From: Patiria miniata
Lineage: Eukaryota; Echinodermata; Asteroidea; Valvatida; Asterinidae
Direction of reading: 5' to 3'
Length of the DNA stretch: 64,000 bases
NCBI RefSeq assembly: GCF_015706575.1
Contig: NW_024037047.1
Location: 3,352,632 to 3,416,631, forward strand
Shown: one piece after another, positions 1 through 10,000 of the stretch
Layout: the number at the start of each line of letters is the position of its first letter
Position numbering within the stretch: position 1 is the first letter of the stretch
Translations under genes and position numbers: made by a program
The notes under the pieces: model-generated
What the model saw: only the letters and a program-made list of their open reading frames with translations
Databases searched by the model: none
Told to the model about the DNA's origin: nothing

Positions 1-544
1 AGCCTTGTCTCAATTGCAGCTAATAGATTTCCGACTGAGCAAAGAAATCGACGACAAAGCTTTCCAAGCCATTGTGACCTCAGTGCAAACATGTGCATGT
101 CTGACTGATCTCAGATTGTCAGTTTCCGAGGTAACAAGTGTTGGGTTCCTTCGAGCGAAAGAGACCATTGTGGCACAAGGTTTCGGCTGGTCAAGGCTGA
201 GAACGCTGTATCTGCTCCAAGTCACCGACTCCATATCATTTACATTGTTCCTTACAAACACCGTGAAATACCTAAGGCAACTGACGTTTTTTTACATATC
301 AGGATGTGACGGTCATAATAACAGTGTACCAGAGGAAGTTCTCGAGGATTTCGAGAAGAGCCTGAAAGAAACAGAGCTGGCGAGAAAGCCTCAGTTTGTT
401 ATCGAAAGGATGGATTCGTTGAAGACAAGGGTTCCACCAAAGGTTGAAAGGGATAAGACGCAAAGTAAGGCCGATTTGATTCCTTTTCAGAGCTCTTCTG
501 TACCAGAGGTGGATATGCCTGGTCACCTGTTCAAGAATAAATAA
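1..544 (+). CDS. 3' end of Ig-TM-NACHT receptor copy A (partial, LRR-like C-terminus)
   Basis: This is the last ~180 codons of the large NACHT exon; the gene runs off the left edge. The reading frame is open from base 2 to a TAA at 542-544. It aligns closely with the end of copy C (from about 40161), sharing the LRR-like stretches around IDFRLSKEIDDKAF and CLTDLRLSVS, the VLEDFEKS helix and a basic tail. Leucine-rich segments of this kind form the presumed sensing or autoinhibitory end of NLR proteins. AATAAA motifs overlap the stop. No Ig, TM or NACHT part is in the window, so the full architecture is inferred from copies B-D. Confidence 0.85.
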   Translation, partial: ALSQLQLIDFRLSKEIDDKAFQAIVTSVQTCACLTDLRLSVSEVTSVGFLRAKETIVAQGFGWSRLRTLYLLQVTDSISFTLFLTNTVKYLRQLTFFYISGCDGHNNSVPEEVLEDFEKSLKETELARKPQFVIERMDSLKTRVPPKVERDKTQSKADLIPFQSSSVPEVDMPGHLFKNK

Positions 545-639
545 ATTGAAAGAATCATCTTCGTTTTCTAAACATTCAACAATCATGAAACATAGTTTCC
601 CAGCGTACTTGTTTTCAGTTAGGCCACATCGTTGTTTCA

Positions 640-1290
640 AGGACGCCATGTCACCGTCATCGACAATATGGAATCTTTGTTAACATGTATCACTCATGGA
701 ATTCTTCAAGTGTCTATTCTCGGGCCTCTGCTCTTCCTCCTGTATGTCAGTGATATTCATCAGTCTTATTCAACATTGCCCCTTCTGCTATGTGAAGACG
801 ACACTGGCATCGCTTTTCTAATTCTAATTTCCGCTGCTTGGTTGACACTTTAAACGACGATTTCGTCAATATTTCTTCTCGATTCAAATCAAACACACTT
901 TCTCTAAATCCAGGAAGGGCTAGATTCCTGTTCTTAAGCAAATCCAAGACTCCACCTACGCTTCTTTTGACAGCGAGTCTTTCTCGCAGGTACTCTCAAC
1001 TAACTTTATCGGAGTCATCGTCAATAATAAACTGACGTCGAATGACCACATCTCTTCTATTATCAAAATCAAACATTGGTATTATCTCCAGACTAAGTAG
1101 TTTCTCCCCAGTTTACCTTATTCTTTATCTTCAATACTTTCATTAACTGTTTCTAACCTCAGCTACTCCAACGTACATTGTCTGGATGGACTCCAAAACA
1201 GTCTACTGTCCTCGAGCTCTCTTGTTGTCCACCCCCACCCCAAGCTCTATACACTTACTCTCATGGAAAACAAACTTCAATCAGGAATCT
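640..1290 (+). mobile_element. LINE reverse-transcriptase fragment, decayed (A copy)
   Basis: Broken frames read ILGPLLFLLYVSDI followed by CEDDT, the remains of the non-LTR retrotransposon RT signature (G.PQGSILGPLLF..Y..DI ... YADDT). The fragment continues with SLNPGRARF-like and FNGVIVNNKL-like residues typical of jockey/CR1-type RTs. It lies about 100 bases past the stop of copy A, and the same fragment sits at the same distance after copy C, so it was inserted before A and C separated. It lacks the endonuclease and both ends. Confidence 0.7.
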
Positions 1291-4200
1291 TCTTGTACTG
1301 GTATACATTTAGTAACGAACATCTTCCCTGACATTTTCATTGTTTGATTGGTGGGATGTTTGGGTTGTTGTTCTTTTTTTCTTCGGAAACTTATAATGCA
1401 TTTCTTTAAATGGAAAAGTCCGCGTGCAACTTGAAGAAACTATGAAGTGCAACAGAATAATCTTGACTCTGTTTATGTATTTTAAAAAAGTGTGTATGCA
1501 CACATATCGTTCACATATGTCACTTATGTACACATTATATGCAACAGCGCTAAAGTGATGGCCATTCGGTTTGATATTTTTATGTATGTTTGTGTTTTTT
1601 TAGGGTGTATGTTGGGTTGCTTATTTGTTTCGTTTGTTTTTAATTCTAATCAACCACATGTCACACGTGTTCACAGTGACACTGAGCAAACCTTTGAAGG
1701 TTTACCAAATTGCTTTTCGAGATCGTTTGAGATTTGTTCATTTTTCAAGAGTCTATAGGTGTAATCGCTTTGTAACTAAATTTAAATCCATTTTAAAAAC
1801 AACACATTCTAACTCTTGTTTTGATTGATGGGTAATATTTACGTAGTTCTCCTTTAAATTTGTGGACCGCAAGTCTGGATCAGTTACATAGTGGCAAATA
1901 ATTTCTTTCAATTTTGAAACTATTTTGTTGATATTAATTTTAAAATACACGTGCAAGACCGATCAACAATAAAGTAAACTAGAGGTTCGCGTTGAGTTAC
2001 AAACGTGGGAAAGTGGGAAATATAATTGTTTTTATTAATAACACCTAACATCCGGTTTGATGACGTCACAGCATTATAGATCAATAAGTGAACATTGTAA
2101 TGGATATCAGCATTTAGACTAAGAAGATATGACAGTGATCAAATGATAGATTTAAATTAAAAACATGATCCTTTTCAAATTCTTCTTAAAGTAACTTCTG
2201 GTCGGATGGTTAAAACTTATACAAAGAAAAGTAAATTATATGTGCCGCTAAGGGGCGCCCTTTCGGACGATGATGTCATCACACTATTATTTTGTGTCTG
2301 GTATTTCTCACTTAAACACTTTCATAATTTATATGTGTGTAGTAAAATGATTTTGCTTTTTAGTTATATTCGGTTTTATTGCACTTCCAGTAGCACCATA
2401 AGTAAAGGTTATGCGAGTTTGTATCCGGGGACAAGAAATGTTTCTAATGGCATAGTCTACAACCTCACGAAAAAAAAACACAAAAAACCCGCGATACTCC
2501 ATTTAGTTCAAAAGATATTGCTGAAAACTATTTTGTAAACATTTGCCCTGAAATCGTTTGTAATTCGATACCTGATGACGTCATGATGACGTTACAAAAA
2601 TTATAACATCTTCGTAATATGGTACAAGTTCCTCTACGTTTTATGATCATAGCGTAAACCGTTAAGAAGAAACTTTGCATTAGTTTGATTTCAGGACAAA
2701 AGTCTTCAGTTTGATATCACGTTACTTTGACTTTCCAATTAACCCGGAAGTAAAGGTCAAACTAGTTCACTAACAATTCACAATTATTATCTGATTTCAA
2801 AGTTGAAACATAATTGATCATTTTGTTTAAGAGCTATACGTGAAAGTATTTTGCCACCTTTTTCTCTAAAATCGCTTATATTTTGACCCCCGATGACGTC
2901 ATCGTAACGTCAGAGTAATATGCACCACTTGGGATGAGGGTCAATATATACTGAAAGTTACAAGTTCATATCATAAACCGTATACGAGAAAACCCGCCGG
3001 AGAAGTATTGTCCAGAAAAAAAGAAAGAAAGAAAGATTAGTCGTAACAACTCCAGAGAGTAGTCGCGTTATACTATAGACCACTCAACAAGTGATATTCA
3101 ATGCAAAAAAGCTTTTAGGAGTTCACATACAATTTTACAAATTGTGTTATTTCTACAATCCGAATAAGTGTAGCTTATTAGTAATTACTTTTCCCTAATG
3201 AAAATAAAATACATTTTAAACTTACAACCTTTCTGTTATTTTAACTTACATTGTTTACGGTTTGATTGTTTGTCTTTGAAACTTGATGAACTAAAAATAG
3301 GTACTAATTGACAGTATGGTTACCGAACGTTCACGTGATGTGATGATTGTTTGGTTAAACTAATGGCAAACATTTTCATGCGTCCGGTAATCTTTGAGAA
3401 AATAAAACCCAAGAGATTTGGTACTGTGAGTTACACAATATTCTTGTTCGAAGATCTAATGATTGAATTCCTCCATACATTTAATGACTTTAAGTAACTA
3501 ATAATGAGCACTGTTTGTTACCTAAATTAGAATGATAGCAACATGTCATATTTTTGTAGCGGTGAAGCTGCACACTCATAGGGTCGCCTCGTCGGCAGGC
3601 CTCGCCGGTTTATCAAAACACGGATGACAAAGATTCTATCTCCAACATTTCTTCGTTCTTTATTGTTCAGTGGCGATGCAGTAAAATTAAGAACCCTAAA
3701 TTACAATTAGTAAACAACTTAACGAGCTAGGGCATATTACAATGAATTTTGTATTAATTAAAGTTTCCATTTTAAGAATTAGATTTCTAAAATAATGTAG
3801 TACAGATACATACCCCAGTATCAGGCTAAAAAAAAGGATATTTCTTGATTGGATTACAGCACAGCTCAGTTCAAACCCAGTGACCCAGGCTCATCAAAAA
3901 GGCCTGAAACGTGCATGCAGCCCGACAATGAGAAACCTACATTGCGGTCTGCAGAACAGTCGAACTAACTAACGTGGTAGCTGTTTTTTTTTTGCGTGCG
4001 CGTCCCAAATGTATACATTTTGTGGCAAATGTATACATTTCGTGGGGCTGAAGAAATATGGAGCGCATAAAATAACAAAATTAGTATGGAGCACCTCAAT
4101 GGTTTTTGCTAATTCCCCACATTTCAATTGATCCAAGCTTATTTTCCCTTAGTACAGTATGTGTAAAAAAACATTTTTGTGTTTCCTTCTCAAATATTGA

Positions 4201-4783
4201 TTATGAGACTACTCCAAATTGAAAGTCACACTAGTTGTATATACCATGCCCTGTAACATCATGCCGAGAGGCGAGTAAGACGACCATCTGGCATAACAAA
4301 AATGTAAGCATATTTTTATGTTATACTTCCCACATTATATTTCCCACATTCAAACCGTTCATATTTCAAAAGTTATACATACCTTGCTGCAAGGAATCGT
4401 TTCCTTAAAGATGACATCAAGCAACTGCAATATCCCATTTTGTAAAGAAATTCTCACGCATGGGTTTTAAAGGGACGTCAAATATGCTTAATACCGACTG
4501 AGAAATATGTTTTGTCCTGACTGGGCCTTCTTCATTGTGTGCATTTGAGTATAGTTATTGCATTTTCCGTTGTCTCTGATCATTAAATGTATCAAATTGA
4601 AAAGTTCCTTAAAGGAAAGATACAACATTTGCAAACATCAAAAAAAAAAAACATGATCGAATTACCACGTATTTTTTTTTACTGGACTGTTATAGAGAAC
4701 GACAGTCTAAAGCAGCCCCTACAATCATGGCTCCTTGTGTGCTGACTTTTTTTTTGAGTAAAGTGGTATTTTTGTATCAATTT

Positions 4784-4811
4784 CCAACGCTGGTCCGCCG
4801 ACCAGCGTCGG
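4784..4811. other. Inverted-repeat hairpin conserved in A and C 3' flanks
   Basis: A near-perfect 12-base stem (CCAACGCTGGTC against GACCAGCGTCGG) with a 4-base loop. The copy C flank has the same hairpin at 43455-43482 with a fully paired stem. It may be part of an old foldback element; no function is evident. Confidence 0.5.
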
Positions 4812-5289
4812 AGAAAATTGTTGTTTTTTATTCCAAAACTGCACCTACTTTTTCATATTTAGTTATACCGCATTTATTGCATTTGATTACAAACATTTGA
4901 ACCTTATAATTCCCCAACGCATATAAATTGCTTCGTTTCATCTTAAGTGGGGTCAGGGAACCAGACTACAAGAACATGATTGGTTTTCTTGGTTTTTCCA
5001 GCATCTACGAACCAAAAGCGTGAAACAAGTCAGTGCAACAATATTTGCTTTAACATACTATTCCTCCAGATCCATTTATTTCTGAAAATTACAGCAAAAG
5101 CAAATGTTGTACATTCCCTTTTAGCCTAACATTGTAAACAACTCATAACATAGGGGCTGGATTTGAGTCATCTTTTTCATTATTCGTTTGATTTGTAATA
5201 AACTGAAATAGATTCCAAGCTATGTACTGTAAAATCCTAGTATACGGCCTCCTTGTTTTCATTTCTTCTTTCACCTGGTTGTTTCCCCT

Positions 5290-5803
5290 GCTGATTTTAC
5301 AAATCTAATATATATCTATACAAAAGTCCAATTATTGAGCTTTTTTGCCAAAAAATCATTCAAATCACTCATGTACTTTTCAAACTACGGAACTTTGAAC
5401 ACAAACAATTATCATTCCAATCACTTTCGAACTTTTCAAGTTCAGAATTTTGAACACAAAGACCGTTTTAATGTTCTGTAGACGGATAAAAAAAAGATAA
5501 GTGTTCCTTCAGCAAAATGAAAACAAAGATGCATCCCCAGGAGACTTGGTTTCGTTTTGCCAAAAAAGTCTCTTACATTTTTGGTGATCCCTGGACAAAA
5601 CTTAAAGCGGTCATTGTGTTCAAAATTCTGAACTTGAAAAGTTCATAAATTTTGAACTTGCAAAGTTCATAAGTGATCTTATTGATTCTTGTACTACAGG
5701 CTTGAAGACTGGGCTTTCATATCTTAAATTTAAAGTGCTACATGCAGAACTTCATTCCAAAATTGGTCCTGTAGTTGTTGTTTTTTGTTACTCACCCTGA
5801 ATA
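5290..5803. repeat. Degenerate member of CTCACCCTG-ended foldback repeat
   Basis: The right edge (about 5790-5803) ends TTACTCACCCTG, the same terminus as the foldback element at 6342-6800. The interior shares its blocks (TTCTTGTACTA, TCATAAGTGATC-like, GTTTCGTTTTGCC) and holds an internal inverted repeat around TTTTGAACACAA / GTGTTCAAAATT. The left terminus is not clear. Confidence 0.4.
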
Positions 5804-6341
5804 GTTACTTTTTCGGTCACATCGGAAATTGAGTTTCTGTTGAACCTATTGTATTCTTGTGTATTTACAGCCGAATCCACATTTTGTAGCCACTGAAGCG
5901 GGCAGTAACAATGTCGGTATCTGGGCAAAAATACAATAAATATCTCCTGTATTGAACCATCAAATATTTTTTTTTTAAATTTAATTGAAAAAGAGCATGT
6001 GAACTTTGAGTTAAAGCAAAATGTTCAGTATGCGCAACACGGATTGACGTCTATTATATTATATCATTATTACATTTTCAGTTTGCCGCAAACTACACAC
6101 TATTTCGAAACTCAATGATGGTCACTCTCATTTAGATCCCACGTGATAACAAGATAAAGTATGCTTAGCAAAGCTCAACCTAGAGGTATAGCAAAATTGC
6201 AACCGTATATCTCCAGGTGGAGTTATAGAGGGCAACAGTTATGCTTCACTTGGATGACTACGAGTAGACATGTACATTCATTTCTACTAAATTCAAACAA
6301 CAAAGAATACCTTTTGATACAACAGTAACGCATAAGGGATA

Positions 6342-6800
6342 CACAGGGTGAGTAAAAAAAAATGGTAGGACCAATGATTTAATGAGGTTATGCCTATAGC
6401 ACTTTTAATATCTATTTTAATATATTATATGAAAGCACGATTAATGAGCTTGTTTTAGTACAAGAATCATCAAATCAGTCAATCATACAAACACCGTTTT
6501 AAAGATATGTTCACGGATCACAAAAAAGTAAGCATTCTGTCAGCGAAACGAAATCAATTCTTACAGAAATACCAGTGAATTGTTTTCGTTTTGCAAAACA
6601 AAATACTTATTTTTTGATCCGTTGACAGATCTTTTGACGGTGCTTGTAATCAAAATTTCATAACTGATTTGAATGATTCTTGTACTAAAGAAAGCTCTTT
6701 GATTGGGCTGCCATATCCAACATTTTTCGGTGCCACGGGCAAACATTCATTAAAACATTGCTTCTGCCTTTTGGGTTGTGTTTTTGTACTCACCCTGTAT
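6342..6800. repeat. Foldback (MITE-like) element with CAGGGTGAGTA ends
   Basis: The left end begins CAGGGTGAGTAAAAA and the right end finishes TTGTACTCACCCTG, so the ends are inverted copies. The arms continue inward with matching blocks (GTACAAGAATCAT... against ATGATTCTTGTAC, and ...GCGAAACGAAA against TTTCGTTTTGC). It has no coding capacity. The matching place upstream of copy C (about 28935-29110) keeps only one arm. The family is not identified; small open frames here are shadows of the repeat. Confidence 0.55.
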
Positions 6801-7290
6801 TTCACTGGAGATATTTTTGTTTTCATGAATACGGACAACTCAGTTGGGCGGTCAACCAATCCGTTGTTTTTCGTGAGTCCAATCCAAACTTTTAGGTAAT
6901 TGTGAGACATAATTACGTTTTATCCACGAGTGACAATCGGTGAGTGAGTCAGTGAGTCAGGTGTAAAGTGATTATCTGACCCATCGGGGTTCAGTAAAAA
7001 AAGGAAAAGGCTGATAACTAGCAATAACAGGTGTTGAACGTTCGTATTATTAATGACAGTGTTAAATCCTTCCAACCTAATGTCGTTATAAATGACATAA
7101 ACCTATACCTTGAACTAACAAAAAGCATTATGGTATTCCCCGTATACGAATCCCATTTTATTCAAGAGGGTTAATAACTCTGTCATTTTAAAGTTGTTTT
7201 TCAGTTTCTACAAACGTGCACAAATAACCAAATGGAAAATCCCATCCACAGTCCGTGTAACATTAAAGCCCAGGCATAAACTTTAGAGTG

Positions 7291-7301
7291 TTTATATATA
7301 A
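7291..7301 (+). promoter_or_regulatory. Putative TATA box of copy B
   Basis: TTTATATATAA lies in a block conserved upstream of all three complete copies. About 30 bases downstream comes the strongly conserved CTTGGACCTTGTATCTTGGG stretch, a plausible transcription start. Copy C has TTTATATAA at 29617-29625 in the same setting. Inferred from position and conservation. Confidence 0.45.
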
Positions 7302-7321
7302 CGCAGTAATGTAAATACTCT

Positions 7322-7521
7322 TGGACCTTGTATCTTGGGCGTATTAGTTGTGCTCGAGCTGTATGCATTATCACATATGCATTGCTTTCCGTAGCCATTT
7401 CTTTCTGGATTCTGTACGATACCTTACGGTTTGCCACTTACCAGGACCAGGCTCATATTTGAAGGTGTGACGATAACCACAAACAGTGCCGATATCCTTT
7501 GAGTATTTGTATGAAACCCTG
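7322..7521 (+). other. Putative non-coding first exon of copy B
   Basis: A block of about 200 bases is conserved in order upstream of copies B, C and D and ends in a strong donor, CCTG|GTGAGTAG at 7521/7522. The next conserved element is an acceptor (TTTTCCCTTCCAG) 37 bases before the signal-peptide ATG. This predicts a 5'UTR exon spliced to the signal-peptide exon over a ~2.4 kb intron. The start is approximate and set by the TATA-like motif. No long reading frame is shared by the three copies, so I treat it as non-coding. Confidence 0.5.
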
Positions 7522-8088
7522 GTGAGTAGCCGGCATTTTATTCGCTGCAATGGAGGATTATTCTTTGTAGCCATAATTAAGACTTTAACAATATGCCTGC
7601 AAGTTACTTTCTTGCTCCTCAGGGTGTTCCCAAAATGTAACCCATAAACAGAGAGACAACATGATCAAACTAATGACAAAATGACCATAATTTGGGTTTC
7701 ATCATATACCAGGGGCAGAAAGCTTCCCATTGATATATATGATGGATTCTTTTGGTCATGCATCACTGCGTTCCATTGTTTTTAATATCGTATGTAAAAC
7801 CCGCATCTGAACAGTTTGGATGAAGTAAGAGCACATCCATATCGTACATCAGTTTATATACCAAACATGTTTATATTATCGATGGATTATTGTTTAGCAA
7901 TTGGACATTGATGTTTAGTCATTTGACACATAATGTTGTATGCTACCAAAGAGGTAGGAATATTACACATTTTTTATTGTAGGTAAAAAGGGACATTTAG
8001 ATTTCTCAAAGCAATTAATTATCTTAACCATTCAGGATTCAACATTTTACATGAATCACCCTCCAAATGTCCATCTGCTCTTTTTATT

Positions 8089-8117
8089 CCCACGGCAGGT
8101 GTGAAACACGCCGTGGG
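8089..8117. other. Perfect 8-bp hairpin
   Basis: CCCACGGC and GCCGTGGG are separated by 13 bases. It lies in a stretch (about 7990-8500) present in copy B's leader intron but missing from the matching place in copy C, so it probably belongs to an inserted repeat of unknown type. Confidence 0.4.
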
Positions 8118-8724
8118 CTACAGCTGCTTATGTTGGTTGGTGGTTGGGTGTGTGTACCAATGGGTTGGTTGAGTTAGTTTCTGCATTCAATAGGGGACGT
8201 TGAACATAAGATGACAATAGGGTCCCCAACTCCCGAAGGTCCCCAATTTATGATCGTGTACAAACCAAATGGAATATCTTCCTAAAAAAATAGAGTACAA
8301 ACAAACGAGGGACAATAGGGGTCCCCAATTGCAGGCAAATGCGCACTTGCGTGGTTGGTGTAAAATTTAATTCATGCAACTCATGTATGACAGCTTGCAT
8401 TCGAAAACCGGTTTTAAAAACACTGATGCGCATGTGTCAAATTTGCATTTTTTTGTTATGCATATTAGATCACGCCCCATTTGGGTGCGCGGGCGGTGTC
8501 GTATTAAAGCCGTCTTTACACTTTAACCGGCCGCCGTGGGTTGAACCACTTGGTACTTGTTCTAAGTCTTCAGCGGTGGGGAATATCTTCCTTTGCCCAT
8601 CCCACCATTCCAGGTCGATCACGTAGATTGTGTATCATCTCTGGGCCTGAACATCATTAAGGTTTGAAACTGACTGCTGAAAACAATGTTTTTTTCAAAA
8701 CTTTCTCCCACACCACCCAAAAAA

Positions 8725-9425
8725 TAGCCTTGGTCAATGCTCTCGTCGTTATTCGTCCCGTACGCGGTCAATCGTCGGCATATATCCTCACGCGCTATGC
8801 ACATGCATGTAAAAAAAACAGCGCGAACAGCGACCTCACGCGACCACTATTTTTATGCAAATCAGTTGGAGACGATGTCGAGCCTTGGTTCAATCGTCCA
8901 TGTGAGGTTTTGGGGGTGGTGCTCATTATGTTAATAGCCTTAGCTGACCTTAAATGTCGTTTTCTTATTGGTCGATCGTTGCGTGGAAACTTGCATAGTG
9001 AAACGTGGCACCGTACATAATCCATACACGTACACATTGTGTGTCTCTGCACACGGCACCAATGCACCAAAACTGTGGTTCCTGTCACGTCCGCAAAAGC
9101 CGGAATAGCTGCAAATAATTTGATGACGTCCGGATTTACCAAGGTGTGATTGGACACTCCACATATTAGCCCCGCCTACATTATCTGTATTCGCATACAA
9201 GGTCGTGTGCTGGAAATCTAGCGCAAAGTAAAGAAAAACATAAGCTTTGGCCGACGATTGAACCAAGGCTCGACATCATCTCCAACTGATTTGCATAAAA
9301 ATAGTGGCCGCGTGAGGTCGCTGTTCGCGCTGTATTTTTACATGCATGTGCATAGCGCGTGAGGATATATGCCGACGATTGACCGCGTACGGGACGAATA
9401 ACGACGAGAGCATTGACCAAGGCTA
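8725..9425. mobile_element. MITE with ~174-bp terminal inverted repeats, 8-bp target duplication
   Basis: The element starts TAGCCTTGGTCAATGC and ends with its inverse. The arms (about 8725-8898 and 9253-9425) are nearly identical over ~174 bases. It is flanked by a perfect 8-bp direct repeat CCAAAAAA (8717-8724 and 9426-9433). The same place in copy C (about 30520-30536) reads straight through with one copy of a similar A-rich site, so it is an empty site. The 8-bp duplication suggests a hAT-type transposase supplied in trans; a TA duplication (Tc1/mariner) is the alternative. No transposase is encoded. It lies in the leader intron of copy B. Confidence 0.75.
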
Positions 9426-9927
9426 CCAAAAAAATGTCACAATGAGTCAAATCTAGTGACCAATTGCAGGTCATTCCACAGCACGATTCCGTGAGATTAC
9501 GGTGTCCCCCAAAATCCTGAAAGCATTCCCTGACAGGCTGGGGGCTGGGGCACCTTCTTGTGCTCGCTCGTCAATGATGTTTGGATGATACATGAAACAT
9601 TTCATTGATGTTTGAAATGCAACTCGTGATACCGCACTGAGGAACAAATTCATGATTTGAAATCCTGTTTTATTTATGCTTTTTTGAATATCCCTTGAAG
9701 CTATTTGTCTTCGAAACAGATCAGAGGTATACATCAAAGATATCATTAGGAACTTTACTGCCCACAGTTAATGATAAACTCCTAATTATTGCCATAAAGG
9801 TCATATTTTGTTCATTTTATCCCCTTGTCAACAAAGACTAAAGAATAATTTACTCTAGAATGAGATTGGTGTGTTTTTTTTCCCTTCCAGAGAACTGCCT
9901 ACGTAGGAGCTTATCTCACGAACGGAC

Positions 9928-10000
9928 ATGTTTCTAACGTTCCTGTTCCTCATAGTCGGGCTGTGCCGTGTTGAGAGCAGAACATGCCCAGTCAGTTCTG
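9928..10000 (+). CDS. Copy B exon 2: signal peptide
   Basis: The ATG is followed by a hydrophobic run FLTFLFLIVGLC and ends in VESRTCPVSS, a typical secretory signal with a cleavage site near the CRVES or ESRTC stretch. The donor is TCTG|GTAAAG, phase 1. An acceptor tract TTTTTTTTCCCTTCCAG ends at 9890, so the exon begins at 9891 with a 37-base leader. Confidence 0.8.

Larger units (their letters stand above)
545..5200. other. 3' flank of copy A: LINE scrap, TGACGTCA-rich repeats, no gene
   Basis: I see no supported gene here. The stretch is homologous, with gaps, to the 3' flank of copy C (40714-43950) and more weakly to that of copy B (26480-27600), so it belongs to the duplicated unit. 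It holds a LINE fragment (about 640-1290), AT-rich sequence with repeated TGACGTCA-like motifs (about 2050-2920) ending in a GAAA microsatellite near 3018-3035, and a hairpin at 4784-4811. About 1.5 kb (near 2445-3990) is absent from the matching place in copy C. Confidence 0.6.

Noticed and set aside
8664-9474. Two similar open frames (about 100-118 codons) on opposite strands
   Set aside because: They are the two inverted arms of the MITE read from either side.
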